From: SVQP01 sp045650025
Lineage (GTDB): Bacteria > Bacillota > Clostridia > Oscillospirales > CAG-272
Length of the DNA: 23,060 nt
NCBI GenBank assembly: GCA_045650025.1
Contig: JAZRQR010000101.1
Location: forward strand, 1 to 23,060
Direction: 5' to 3'
Shown: one piece after another, positions 7,444 through 16,922 of the stretch
How positions within the stretch are numbered: position 1 is the stretch's first letter
Layout of the letters: each line of letters starts with the position of its first letter
Translations under genes and position numbers: made by a program
Notes under the pieces: generated by a model
Database searches by the model: none
Told to the model about the DNA's origin: nothing
Seen by the model: the letters and a program-made list of their open reading frames with translations, nothing else

Positions 7444-8157
7444 ATGAGTGATATGAAAAAACAATCCGTCAAACCTGCAGAACTGGGACTGCGCCATATC
7501 GCATTCATCATGGACGGCAACGGCAGATGGGCCAAAAAGCGCGGTATGCCGCGCACCTTTGGTCATAAGGAAGGCGTGAAAGCATTCGAGCGCGTTGCAA
7601 GCTATTGCTCAGATATTGGGCTGGAAGCGGTGACTGTGTATGCATTTTCCACCGAGAACTGGAAGCGCCCCCGGGCTGAGGTGGATGCTTTGATGTCCTT
7701 GATGGATCAGTATCTGGACAGCTTTGTAAACAGACTGGACGAATTTTCGGTTGAGCTACATATTATTGGAGATACGACCGTATTTCCGCTTGCGTTGCAA
7801 GAAAAGATTCGCAACGTGGAGCAGCTTTCCAAAGGCAAGCCCTGCAAGCTGTGCGTTGCGTTCAATTACGGTGGGCGCGATGAGATCGTGCATGCCTGTA
7901 ATGCTTTGATCGCCCAGGGAAAAACGCAGATCACCGCGCAGGATATTTGCGCGCATTTGTATACGGCAGACGTGCCGGATCCCGATCTGATCGTGCGAAC
8001 CGGCGGTGAAATGCGTTTGTCGAATTTCCTTTTGTGGCAGGCTGCTTATGCAGAGTTTTACGCGACCGACAAGCTTTGGCCGGATATGTCCGATCAGGAT
8101 GTGGACGCAGCGATTGAAGCGTTTGCAAAACGCTCCAGACGCTTTGGCGGTATCTAA
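7444..8157 (+). CDS. uppS: Isoprenyl (undecaprenyl) diphosphate synthase
   Basis: This cis-prenyltransferase extends farnesyl diphosphate with isopentenyl units to make the C55 carrier for peptidoglycan and other envelope polymers. The 237-residue protein has the catalytic loop HIAFIMDGNGRWAKKRG with D24, then GHKEGVKAF, the YAFSTENWKRP motif, and the C-terminal IVRTGGEMRLSNFLLWQ and YAEFY segments that bind the diphosphate. The ATG at 7444 is preferred because AAGG lies 8 bases upstream. A GTG at 7435 would overlap that site. The gene sits between frr and cdsA, as in many Bacillota. Confidence 0.96.
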   Translation: MSDMKKQSVKPAELGLRHIAFIMDGNGRWAKKRGMPRTFGHKEGVKAFERVASYCSDIGLEAVTVYAFSTENWKRPRAEVDALMSLMDQYLDSFVNRLDEFSVELHIIGDTTVFPLALQEKIRNVEQLSKGKPCKLCVAFNYGGRDEIVHACNALIAQGKTQITAQDICAHLYTADVPDPDLIVRTGGEMRLSNFLLWQAAYAEFYATDKLWPDMSDQDVDAAIEAFAKRSRRFGGI

Positions 8158-8171
8158 TTTGTGAGGTAATT

Positions 8172-8999
8172 ATGTTAGTCAGAGTCATTTCCGCAATCGT
8201 GGCATTGATCATTTTGCTGCCCGTGCTTATTTTTTCGCATACGTTTATGCTTCCGCTGGCAGCTGCAGTTGTCGGTTTGATTTGCTTATACGAAATGTTC
8301 GGTTGCCTGAAGGTTCGCCGTAATCTTTGGGTCTGTGTACCGTTCTATCTGGTTGGCGCATTTGCTCCTTTTGGCATGCGCTATATCCAGGATAAGACGC
8401 TGCTGCTCGCTTGCTATGCGGCGGCGGTTGGCGTGCTTGCGCTGCTTATGCTGACTGCAAGCGTCTTTTCGCATAGAAAGCTGCCGACTTCTCAAACGGC
8501 GTCGGTGTATTTGACGTCGCTTTACATCGTTGCGGCATTTACCTCTCTGGTCTATGTCAGAGATTCCAGCGACAAGGGCATGTTTTTGATGCTGATGATG
8601 TTTGCAGCGCCTTGGATCACCGATACCTTTGCGTATTTCTTTGGCAGAATGCTGGGCAAGCATAAGCTGATCCCCGATGTCAGCCCTAAGAAAACGGTGG
8701 AGGGAAGTGTCGCAGGTATTATTTGCTGCACGCTGACTATACTGCTGTATGGATTTGTGTGCAATCGTGTGTGGGGCGTTACGTGCAACTATGTCGTATT
8801 GGCGGTTCTCGGCGTTCTGCTGTCGATTGTCGGACAGATTGGCGACCTTGCTATGTCTGTCATTAAGAGAGAATATAACATCAAGGATTACGGTAAGATC
8901 ATGCCCGGTCACGGCGGCGCCCTTGACAGATTTGATTCTGTTTTGGCAGTTGCCATCGTACTGGCTGCAGCAGAGATCTTTGTGGATGTGTTCGCATGA
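8172..8999 (+). CDS. cdsA: Phosphatidate cytidylyltransferase (CDP-diacylglycerol synthase)
   Basis: CdsA is a membrane enzyme that converts phosphatidic acid and CTP to CDP-diacylglycerol, the branch point of phospholipid synthesis. The 275-residue product is strongly hydrophobic with roughly eight membrane segments. It carries the family signature in its C-terminal third: SPKKTVEGSVAG, then GQIGDLAMSVIKREYNIKD, then MPGHGGALDRFDS. A GAGG site precedes the ATG. Its stop overlaps the dxr start as ATGA, so the two are likely coupled translationally. The product acts on the cytoplasmic membrane beside the polyprenyl pathway genes. Confidence 0.96.
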   Translation: MLVRVISAIVALIILLPVLIFSHTFMLPLAAAVVGLICLYEMFGCLKVRRNLWVCVPFYLVGAFAPFGMRYIQDKTLLLACYAAAVGVLALLMLTASVFSHRKLPTSQTASVYLTSLYIVAAFTSLVYVRDSSDKGMFLMLMMFAAPWITDTFAYFFGRMLGKHKLIPDVSPKKTVEGSVAGIICCTLTILLYGFVCNRVWGVTCNYVVLAVLGVLLSIVGQIGDLAMSVIKREYNIKDYGKIMPGHGGALDRFDSVLAVAIVLAAAEIFVDVFA

Positions 9000-10171
9000 G
9001 CAGACAGTATCCCTCTATGATCATTCTTGGCGCTACCGGCTCGGTAGGTCGCCAGGCTGCTGACGTTGCCGTCAAGCACGGCGTCAAGGTTGATGCACTG
9101 AGTGCCAATACCAGCGTTGCGCAAACCGAAGATATGGTTCGCATGCTTGCTCCGCGCGCGTGTGCTATGGCAGACGAGAAAAGCGCACGCGATCTTGCAG
9201 TGCGTGTCGCGGACATGCCTGTCAAGATCTACGGTGGTGCCCGGGGCGTGTGCGACATGATCGCCGAAACCGATGCGCAATCCGATCGCCAGGTCGTAGT
9301 CAACTCGATCTTGGGGCAAGCAGGTCTTGCGCCTACCATGGCAACGCTGCAGGCCGGCAAGCAGCTGGCGCTTGCCAACAAGGAATCCTTGGTGGTTGCA
9401 GGCGAGATCGTCATGCCCTTGGCAAAAGAGAAGGGCATTGATATTTTGCCCGTGGATAGTGAGCATTGCGCAATTTACCAGTGTTTGCGCTCCGGTGATC
9501 CCAAAGAGATCAAGCGCATTATGCTGACCGCTTCGGGCGGACCATTCTTTGGATATACCAAGGAGCAGCTGCAGGGCGTGACCAAGCAGCACACGCTTGC
9601 ACATCCTACCTGGAATATGGGCGCGAAGATCACGGTGGACAGCGCTACTATGATGAATAAGGGCTTTGAGGTAATCGAAGCCGTGCATTTGTTTAGCGTA
9701 ACTCCCGAGCAGGTAGAGGTTACCGTGCACCGTGAGAGTATAATTCACTCTGCCGTGGAATATATTGATAATAACGTAATTGCACAGCTGTCCGTGCCGG
9801 ATATGCGTGCATGCGTGCAGTATGCGTTGACGCATCCTGCGCGTGTGGAAGCCGCCATTGCGCAGCTGGATTGGTTTGCGGTGGGCAAGCTGACCTTTGC
9901 AAAGCCGGATCTGCAAACCTTCTCGCTTTTGCGCCTGGCGTTCGATTGTATCGGCAAGGGCGGAGCGCTGCCTGCGGTGCTCAATGCGACTAACGAAGTA
10001 TGCGTTGCTGCATTTTTGCAGGAGCGGTTATCCTTCTGCGGTATTATGCAGGTGGTGGAGCAGGTCGTGACGGATATGCAGTATGCTTCCGGCATGCATA
10101 CCATGGACGAGATCCTTGCGTGCGATACGATGGCAAGAGAGCTTGCTACGCAATATTTGGCAAAACAGTAA
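8996..10171 (+). CDS. dxr: 1-deoxy-D-xylulose 5-phosphate reductoisomerase
   Basis: Dxr catalyses the second step of the MEP isoprenoid pathway, converting DXP to MEP with NADPH. The 391-residue product has the Rossmann motif LGATGSVG (residues 11-18), ALANKESLV (126-133), the metal-binding VDSEH (143-147), TASGGPF, the substrate-binding HPTWNMGAKITVDSATMMNK and FEVIEAVHLF. The C-terminal helical domain is complete. The start overlaps the cdsA stop by four bases. It makes functional sense beside ispG and uppS, which act later in the same route. The symbol ispC is a synonym. Confidence 0.97.
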   Translation: MSRQYPSMIILGATGSVGRQAADVAVKHGVKVDALSANTSVAQTEDMVRMLAPRACAMADEKSARDLAVRVADMPVKIYGGARGVCDMIAETDAQSDRQVVVNSILGQAGLAPTMATLQAGKQLALANKESLVVAGEIVMPLAKEKGIDILPVDSEHCAIYQCLRSGDPKEIKRIMLTASGGPFFGYTKEQLQGVTKQHTLAHPTWNMGAKITVDSATMMNKGFEVIEAVHLFSVTPEQVEVTVHRESIIHSAVEYIDNNVIAQLSVPDMRACVQYALTHPARVEAAIAQLDWFAVGKLTFAKPDLQTFSLLRLAFDCIGKGGALPAVLNATNEVCVAAFLQERLSFCGIMQVVEQVVTDMQYASGMHTMDEILACDTMARELATQYLAKQ

Positions 10172-10179
10172 TTTTTTTT

Positions 10180-10185
10180 GAGGAG
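10180..10185 (+). promoter_or_regulatory. Ribosome binding site that fixes a TTG start for rseP
   Basis: GAGGAG lies 7 bases before TTG at 10193. The earlier in-frame TTG at 10178 overlaps the site itself and is therefore unlikely. Confidence 0.75.
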
Positions 10186-10192
10186 AATTTCA

Positions 10193-11281
10193 TTGGAGAC
10201 CCTTTTTGCAATTCCCGCCCTGAAAACTGTCATATACGTTCTGTTGGCAGTTGGCGTATTCAGTGCGCTGATCTTGGTGCACGAATTCGGGCATTATATT
10301 ACGGCAAGACTCTGCGGCGTTACCGTGCATGAATTTGCACTCGGTATGGGACCGCAGGTCTTTTCGCGCGTTTCTAAAAAGAGCGGCATTCGATATTCGA
10401 TCCGTTTGTTCCTGATCGGTGGCTACGTCAGCATGGACGGAGAAGACGGAACCTCGGAAAATCCCAATGCCTTCTGTAATAAAAATATCTGGAAGCGCAT
10501 TCTGATCATCGTGGCAGGCGCAGGAATGAACATTTTGCTTGGCTTTGTCGCCATGTTCATTCTGACCACCTCCACCGTGATGGGTACCGAAGGCGCAATG
10601 CTTCCCACCAACGTCATCGCTGAATTCAATGAAGGCGCTACCTCCAATCAGGCAGGGGAGCACGGCTTGATGGTAGGCGACAGAGTGGTTACGGTTAACG
10701 GTTTTCCCGTGTTTTCGGGCTATGACCTGATCTACGAGATCACCAACAGCGCATATGAGCCTGTGGACATGATCGTCATCCGAAATGATAACTTTGTATT
10801 TTTAAATGACGTTCAATTCCCAACAACCGAGGAAAGCGGCGTGACCTTTGGCTCGTACGACTTCAAGGTGTACGGCAAAGCACCCAATATCCTCAATCTT
10901 GGATTGTACTCGGTCAACAGAGCCACCTCCACGGTGAAAATGGTATATGACTCGCTGTTCGATCTTCTCACGGGCAGATACGGCGCAGAAGCCGTTTCCG
11001 GCCCCGTTGGCACGACCGAGATCATTGGTCAGGCGGCACAGGCAGGCGGCGCAACGCTGTTGTATCTGGTTGCTGTGATCACCATCAACTTGGGCGTATT
11101 CAATCTTTTGCCCGTGCCCGCGCTGGATGGTGGCAGACTGCTGTTCTTGCTCATTGAGCTATTCCGCGGCAAGCCGATCAACCGTGATTTTGAAGGGTAC
11201 GTGCACTTTATCGGCATTCTCGTTTTGTTTGCGTTTATGGCTTTGATTTCTGTGAAAGATATTATAGGATTATTTTCATGA
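10193..11281 (+). CDS. rseP: RseP/RasP-type site-2 zinc metalloprotease
   Basis: This intramembrane protease cleaves anti-sigma factors or signal-peptide remnants within the cytoplasmic membrane. Counting from TTG at 10193, the 362-residue protein has a first membrane segment containing the zinc motif H30-E-F-G-H34. A second segment follows the GGYVSMDGEDG stretch. A PDZ-like domain begins at HGLMVGDRVVTVNG, and the third zinc ligand lies in N304-L-L-P-V-P-A-L-D-G-G. A last hydrophobic helix ends the chain. Start choice rests on GAGGAG 7 bases upstream. Its stop overlaps the ispG ATG (ATGA). The position between dxr and ispG is frequent in clostridia. The target here is unknown. Confidence 0.95.
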   Translation: METLFAIPALKTVIYVLLAVGVFSALILVHEFGHYITARLCGVTVHEFALGMGPQVFSRVSKKSGIRYSIRLFLIGGYVSMDGEDGTSENPNAFCNKNIWKRILIIVAGAGMNILLGFVAMFILTTSTVMGTEGAMLPTNVIAEFNEGATSNQAGEHGLMVGDRVVTVNGFPVFSGYDLIYEITNSAYEPVDMIVIRNDNFVFLNDVQFPTTEESGVTFGSYDFKVYGKAPNILNLGLYSVNRATSTVKMVYDSLFDLLTGRYGAEAVSGPVGTTEIIGQAAQAGGATLLYLVAVITINLGVFNLLPVPALDGGRLLFLLIELFRGKPINRDFEGYVHFIGILVLFAFMALISVKDIIGLFS

Positions 11282-12369
11282 TAGATTATCAAAAGATACG
11301 AAGAAAAACGCGACCTGTTAAGGTCGGCAACGTCATAATTGGTGGAGATGCTCCGATCTCGATTCAATCTATGACCAATACAGACACCAAGGACGTCTCT
11401 GCTACCATCGATCAGGTCAACCGTCTGGAGCAGGCTGGTTGTGAGATCGTGCGTATTACCGTGCCGGATGCAGAAAGCGCCAAAACGATCTCGGCAATCA
11501 AGCTGGCCGGGATCCGCGTGCCCATTGTAGCGGACATACATTTTGATTACCGTGCCGCGCTTGCGTGTGCAGAGCATGGCGTAGATAAGATCCGTATCAA
11601 CCCCGGTAATATCGGAGATAAGGATCGTGTCAAGGCTGTGGTGGATGCCTGCAAGCAACGCAATATCCCCATTCGCATTGGCGTCAATGGTGGATCGCTG
11701 GAAAAGCATATTCTTGCCAAATATGGCGCTCCCACCCCCGAAGCGCTGTGCGAATCGGCAATGTATCACGTGTCCTTGCTGGAGGTATTTGACTTTGCGG
11801 ACATCGTGATTTCGATCAAGGGCTCGTCGGTTGAGCAAATGATCAAGGCTAACCGTCTGGTGGCACAGCGTTGCAGCTATCCCATTCACATCGGCGTGAC
11901 CGAGGCGGGAAGCGAGCAGTACGGCATGATCAAGAGTGCGGCAGGCATTGGTGCGCTTTTGTGTGACGGCATTGGAGATACCATGCGCGTGTCGCTGACT
12001 GCTGACCCCATTCGCGAGGTGGCGGCTGCCAAGAGTATTTTAAATGCGCTTGAGATCAAAGGGCAGAGCGGTATGAACGTTGTCAGTTGCCCGACCTGCG
12101 GTCGTACCAAAATCGACCTGATCAGCCTTGAAACGCAATTCAGAGAGGCTGCCGAGCGCGAAGGCTTGTTGGATTTTCCCATTCGCGTAGCTCTGATGGG
12201 CTGCGTGGTCAACGGACCGGGGGAAGCCAGAGAGGCTGACATTGGCATTGCGGGGGGCAAGGGCGAAGCGCTGCTGATCTCTCATGGTGAGATTATCGCC
12301 AAAATTCAAGAAGATGAAGTGATTAAGGTTTTGATCGAAAAGATCAAAGAGATGCGGAATAATAGTTGA
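11278..12369 (+). CDS. ispG: (E)-4-hydroxy-3-methylbut-2-enyl diphosphate synthase (flavodoxin/ferredoxin)
   Basis: IspG (GcpE) is a [4Fe-4S] enzyme that reductively opens MEcPP to HMBPP, the penultimate MEP step. The 363-residue product has the TIM-barrel half (PISIQSMTNTDTKD, ADIHFDYRAA, KIRINPGNIG, RIGVNGGSLE) and the iron-sulfur half. The cluster ligands are C271 and C274 (CPTCGRT), C309 (MGCVVNGPGE) and E316. It is the short two-domain bacterial form without the plant-type insert. It overlaps the rseP stop by four bases, and polC follows after 53 bases. Confidence 0.97.
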   Translation: MIDYQKIRRKTRPVKVGNVIIGGDAPISIQSMTNTDTKDVSATIDQVNRLEQAGCEIVRITVPDAESAKTISAIKLAGIRVPIVADIHFDYRAALACAEHGVDKIRINPGNIGDKDRVKAVVDACKQRNIPIRIGVNGGSLEKHILAKYGAPTPEALCESAMYHVSLLEVFDFADIVISIKGSSVEQMIKANRLVAQRCSYPIHIGVTEAGSEQYGMIKSAAGIGALLCDGIGDTMRVSLTADPIREVAAAKSILNALEIKGQSGMNVVSCPTCGRTKIDLISLETQFREAAEREGLLDFPIRVALMGCVVNGPGEAREADIGIAGGKGEALLISHGEIIAKIQEDEVIKVLIEKIKEMRNNS

Positions 12370-12422
12370 AGATTATAAATAAATCATCGAGAAATTCAGA
12401 AGTTTAAAACACGAGGTCTATA

Positions 12423-15400
12423 ATGAAAAAGACGTTTCTTGAGGTATTTCATAAATATCACCCCGATACATATACCCAAAATATACTGCTGTCCATCACC
12501 GATATGCGCGTGCTGGCGGATAAGGATTTGAAAATCATTGAGGTTACTGCATGCTTTCCGCAAATTGTGGATAAGAATGAGCTCTATCGCATTCAGGAAG
12601 AGATCTGCAAGGCATACGATCTCAATCGCGTAAAGATCTATCCGAGATACCCGCAGGAGTTATTCAGCGAGGATTATATACCGCAGCTGCTGCAGGAGAC
12701 CGAGGAGGTTGGCATTGTTGCGCGCGGATTTTTCCACCGTTATAAGTATAAGCTGGAACCGGGGGTGCTCACAGTAGAACTGCCCGTGATTGACGCGGGC
12801 ATTTTGCTTATGGAGGATGCACGCACCCCGCAGATCATGGAAACCATTCTGCAAAAGGAATTTGATCTGCACATCCGCGTCAAGATCGTGCATTCCGAGG
12901 ACTTCCACGAAAGTGAACGCAGCGAGCTTTACCTGCGCGAGCTGGAAGAACTGGACAAGCGCATTGCAAAAGCTGCAAAGGAATATGACCGCGCTAAGGC
13001 TGACGGCGGTTTTTCCTCGCGTCCTGCAGATCCGCAGGGAATTGAGCAGCCGGAGCACCCGCGTATTCGCTCGGTATACGACGAAGACCCCACGCCCATT
13101 ATTGTGGACGGCATTTGCACGATCGGTCATACCTCCTATGATATTTCCGGCGTGGAATACGTCAAGGGGGATGCGTTCCAGATCAACCCTACGCCGATTG
13201 CCGCGCTGGACAAGCCCATTCGCAACGTTGTGATTCTGGGTGAGATCTTTGCCTTTAACAAGGAAAGAAACCGTACGGGCGAGAAGTTTAACCTGAACTA
13301 CTGCATTACCGACGGCAACTCCTCCATTGAAGTTAAGTCCTTTAACGTAGAGCCGGACGAATGTGACGAGATCTGCAAGGTGATCTCGAACGGAGCGGTT
13401 GTTGCCTTGAAGGGGTACACCAAGTACGAAACCAAGAAATCCAAGGACGGTAACCGCACCGAGGGACCGGACTGCCTGTTCTATCCGGTTGAATTTGCAA
13501 AAGTTAAAAAGCTGGCGCGCAAGGATAATGCACCCGTCAAGCGCGTAGAGCTGCATTTACATACCCAGATGTCCACCATGGACGCTATGATCCCGCCGTC
13601 CGTTGCGGTCAAGCAAGCCAATAAGTGGGGACATCCTGCTGTGGCGCTGACAGACCACGGTAACGTGCAAGCATACCAGGACGCTATGCTGACCGCCGAG
13701 AAGATCGGACAAAAGGTCATTTACGGCATGGAGGCGTATTTTGTCAACGATACCGCCGGAGCGGTTACGGGTCACTGTGCTTACACGCCTTATGACGAGT
13801 GTATCGTATTCGATATTGAAACGACGGGTCTTTCCGCAAAGACCTGCAAGATCACTGAAATCGGAGCTGTGCGTATCAAAAACGGGGAAGTTTTGGATAC
13901 GTTCAATACCTTTGTGGATCCCGAGGTGCCTATCCCCGAAGAAATCGTCAAACTGACGGGAATTACCGATGATATGGTCAAGGGTGCACCCAAAACAAAA
14001 AAGGCTCTGGAGGCGTTTTTTGCCTTTATAGGCGACGTTCCCGAGCAGCCGCACAAGCTGCTGATTGCGCATAACGCAAGCTTTGATATTGGTTTTATCC
14101 GCCATTACGCGCAAGAGAACGGCATGGAGCTGCGCAACCCGTATCTGGATACGGTTGCACTTTCCCGATTCCTCAATCCCGCGCTCAATAAGCACAAGCT
14201 GAACCTGCTGGCGGAGCACTATGGACTGGGTGATTTTAACCACCACCGCGCAAGTGACGACGCGGAAATGCTGGCACACATTTACTTTAAGATGTGTGAG
14301 CAGATGAAGAGTGCGGAAATATTGACCTTTGAGCAGCTGTGCCATGAAATGACAGTCAGCTCCGACCCCTTAAAGCTCAAGCCCTATCACCAGATCCTGC
14401 TGGTCAAGAATGCCACGGGTCTTAAGAATCTGTATAAGCTGGTTTCCATGAGTAATCTGCAGTATTACCGCAGAAGCCCGCGTATTCCTAAGACGCAGCT
14501 GGAAAAGCACCGCGAAGGCTTGATTGTGGGCTCTGCTTGCGAAGCAGGCGAGATCTTCACAGCAATTTTGGAGAACAAGAGCGAAGCTGAGCTGGAAGAG
14601 CTGGTCAACTTCTATGATTATCTGGAGATCCAGCCGATCACCAACAACATGTTCCTGATCGATGAGGGCAAGGTAGCCGATGAGGAAGGCTTGCGAGATC
14701 TCAACCGCCGCATTGTTGCGCTTGGCGAGCAATATAACAAGCCTGTCGTGGCTACCTGTGACGCGCATTTTCTCAACAAAGAGGATGGCATTTACCGTAA
14801 GATCCTGCTTTGCGGTCAAAAGTTCAAGGATGGCGACCGCGACATTTTCCTGTATTACAGAACCACCGAGGAAATGCTGGAGGAATTTGCATATCTTGGC
14901 GAAGAAAAGGCATACGAGGTGGTCGTCACCAATACTAATCTGATCAACGATATGATCGAGAGCAACATCCGTCCGTTCCCCAAGGGCACGTTTACGCCTA
15001 CCATGGATGGAGCGGAAGAGGATCTGCAGCGCATTTGCTGGGAGCGCGCCAAGAAGATGTACGGCGATCCGCTGCCTGAGATCGTTTCATCTCGTCTTGC
15101 CAGAGAGCTGGAATCGATTATCAAAAACGGCTTTGCTGTGCTTTACATGATCGCGCAAAAGCTGGTATGGTATAGCGAGCAGCAGGGCTATCTGGTTGGC
15201 TCGCGAGGCTCGGTTGGTTCTTCCGTGGTTGCATCTATGGCAGGTATTTCCGAGGTAAACCCGTTGCCCGCGCATTATTGGTGCCCGAACTGCCAGTATT
15301 CCGACTTTGAGTACGCCAAAAAGCACAAGATCGGCTCGGGCTTTGACCTGCCTGACGCCAACTGCCCCAAGTGCGGTACCAAGCTCAATTATGACGGACA

Positions 15401-16871
15401 TGATATCCCGTTTGAAACCTTCCTTGGCTTCTACGGTGATAAATCGCCCGATATTGACCTGAACTTCTCGGGTGAGGTGCAGGGTCGCGTACATAAATAC
15501 ACCGAAGAACTCTTTGGTGCTGAAAACGTGTTCCGTGCGGGCACGATCGGTACGCTTGCAGATAAGACTGCGTACGGTTACGTTATGAAATACTTTGAAG
15601 AAAAGGGGCAGAGCGTTTCCAACGCCGAGGCAAACCGCTTGGTTGCCAACTGCGTGGGCGTTAAGCGAAATACGGGGCAGCACCCCGGTGGTATCGTTGT
15701 TGTGCCCAAGACCATGGAGGTCTATGATTTCTGTCCCGTACAGCACCCCGCAGAGGACGTCAAGTCCGATATTGTGACCACCCACTTTACCTTTGAATAT
15801 CTGCATGACACGCTGCTCAAGCTGGACGAGCTTGGACACGATATGCCTACCAAGTATAAGTATTTGGAGAAGTACTCGGACACCAGCGTACTGGACGTGC
15901 CCATGAACGACCGCTCGATCTACGAGCTGTTCTTGTCTACAAAGCCGCTAGGTATCTCGCCCGAGGACATCAACTGTCCGCTTGGTACGCTTGGCTTGCC
16001 TGAGCTTGGCACCAAGTTTGTTATCAAGATGCTGCAGGAGTGTAAACCGCAGACCTTCTCGGACCTTTTGCAGATCTCGGGTCTTTCCCATGGTACCGAC
16101 GTTTGGACCAATAACGCACAGGAGCTGATCAAAAACGGTACGTGTACCATTTCTGAGGTTATTGGTACGCGTGACTCGATCATGCTGGCACTGATCGATT
16201 ACGGCGTGCAGAAGGACCACGCCTTCAAGATCATGGAAATGGTCAGAAAGGGAAAAGGTCTTACTCCCGAATACGAGCAAGAAATGCTGGAGGCAGGGGT
16301 ACCCGAATGGTACATCTGGTCCTGTAAGCGTATCAAATACATGTTCCCTAAGGCGCACGCAGCCGCATACGACATGTCTGCAATTCGTCTGGGTTGGTAT
16401 AAGGTACATATTCCGCTGGCGTTCTACTGCGCCATGTTTACGGTACAATCGGACGGCTTTGACGGTGAGCTGATCATGAAAGGCAAAAAGGCTCTCATGG
16501 CGCACATCAAGGATATTGAGGACAGAGGATTTGACGCATCCCCCAAGGAACAAGCCAGCATACCCGTTCTGCAGCTTGCAAACGAAGCTTTTGCGCGCGG
16601 CATCCGATTCCTGCCCGTTGACCTGGAAAAGTCCGACTGGCGCGAATTTTTGCCCGAAAACGGCAAGATCCGCCTGCCTTTCTCCTCGCTGGGCGGTCTT
16701 GGCGAAACTGCTGCGGAAAATATCGTACGCGCAAGAGCGGAGGAGCCTTTTTTCTCGGTCGAGGATCTCAAGATCCGCGCCAAGCTCTCGCAGGCGGTCA
16801 TTGACATTCTGCGTCGCAACGGTGTTCTGGATAATATCAATGAAACTGACCAGTTGACCTTTAATTTCTAA
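12423..16871 (+). CDS. polC: DNA polymerase III alpha subunit, Gram-positive PolC type
   Basis: PolC is the replicative polymerase of Bacillota, with built-in proofreading. The 1482-residue chain has an N-terminal domain and an OB-fold near 265-345. A PHP domain starts at VELHLHTQMS (375) and is split by a DEDDh exonuclease (FDIETTG from 461, then HNASFD and HHRASDDAE). The polymerase core has GSRGSVGSS, a zinc site with C954/C957 and C981/C984, and catalytic aspartates D1010 and D1012 in SPDIDLNFSG. The NTGQHPGG and FPKAHAAAY segments and a helix-hairpin-helix end (LSQAVIDILRRNGVLDN) follow. A GAGG site precedes the ATG. Length is slightly above the usual 1430-1470. It ends the operon at the 16881 terminator. 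Confidence 0.98.
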   Translation: MKKTFLEVFHKYHPDTYTQNILLSITDMRVLADKDLKIIEVTACFPQIVDKNELYRIQEEICKAYDLNRVKIYPRYPQELFSEDYIPQLLQETEEVGIVARGFFHRYKYKLEPGVLTVELPVIDAGILLMEDARTPQIMETILQKEFDLHIRVKIVHSEDFHESERSELYLRELEELDKRIAKAAKEYDRAKADGGFSSRPADPQGIEQPEHPRIRSVYDEDPTPIIVDGICTIGHTSYDISGVEYVKGDAFQINPTPIAALDKPIRNVVILGEIFAFNKERNRTGEKFNLNYCITDGNSSIEVKSFNVEPDECDEICKVISNGAVVALKGYTKYETKKSKDGNRTEGPDCLFYPVEFAKVKKLARKDNAPVKRVELHLHTQMSTMDAMIPPSVAVKQANKWGHPAVALTDHGNVQAYQDAMLTAEKIGQKVIYGMEAYFVNDTAGAVTGHCAYTPYDECIVFDIETTGLSAKTCKITEIGAVRIKNGEVLDTFNTFVDPEVPIPEEIVKLTGITDDMVKGAPKTKKALEAFFAFIGDVPEQPHKLLIAHNASFDIGFIRHYAQENGMELRNPYLDTVALSRFLNPALNKHKLNLLAEHYGLGDFNHHRASDDAEMLAHIYFKMCEQMKSAEILTFEQLCHEMTVSSDPLKLKPYHQILLVKNATGLKNLYKLVSMSNLQYYRRSPRIPKTQLEKHREGLIVGSACEAGEIFTAILENKSEAELEELVNFYDYLEIQPITNNMFLIDEGKVADEEGLRDLNRRIVALGEQYNKPVVATCDAHFLNKEDGIYRKILLCGQKFKDGDRDIFLYYRTTEEMLEEFAYLGEEKAYEVVVTNTNLINDMIESNIRPFPKGTFTPTMDGAEEDLQRICWERAKKMYGDPLPEIVSSRLARELESIIKNGFAVLYMIAQKLVWYSEQQGYLVGSRGSVGSSVVASMAGISEVNPLPAHYWCPNCQYSDFEYAKKHKIGSGFDLPDANCPKCGTKLNYDGHDIPFETFLGFYGDKSPDIDLNFSGEVQGRVHKYTEELFGAENVFRAGTIGTLADKTAYGYVMKYFEEKGQSVSNAEANRLVANCVGVKRNTGQHPGGIVVVPKTMEVYDFCPVQHPAEDVKSDIVTTHFTFEYLHDTLLKLDELGHDMPTKYKYLEKYSDTSVLDVPMNDRSIYELFLSTKPLGISPEDINCPLGTLGLPELGTKFVIKMLQECKPQTFSDLLQISGLSHGTDVWTNNAQELIKNGTCTISEVIGTRDSIMLALIDYGVQKDHAFKIMEMVRKGKGLTPEYEQEMLEAGVPEWYIWSCKRIKYMFPKAHAAAYDMSAIRLGWYKVHIPLAFYCAMFTVQSDGFDGELIMKGKKALMAHIKDIEDRGFDASPKEQASIPVLQLANEAFARGIRFLPVDLEKSDWREFLPENGKIRLPFSSLGGLGETAAENIVRARAEEPFFSVEDLKIRAKLSQAVIDILRRNGVLDNINETDQLTFNF

Positions 16872-16880
16872 AAATAAAAG

Positions 16881-16918
16881 AAACATCCCGACTTGCTTCC
16901 AAGTCGGGATGTTTTATA
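16881..16918. terminator. Bidirectional intrinsic terminator between convergent polC and the DUF4956 gene
   Basis: A perfect 15-base-pair stem, AAACATCCCGACTTG / CAAGTCGGGATGTTT, with a CTTC loop has T-rich flanks when read on either strand. It is placed to end both polC and the minus-strand gene pair. Confidence 0.92.
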
Positions 16919-16922
16919 GTGA

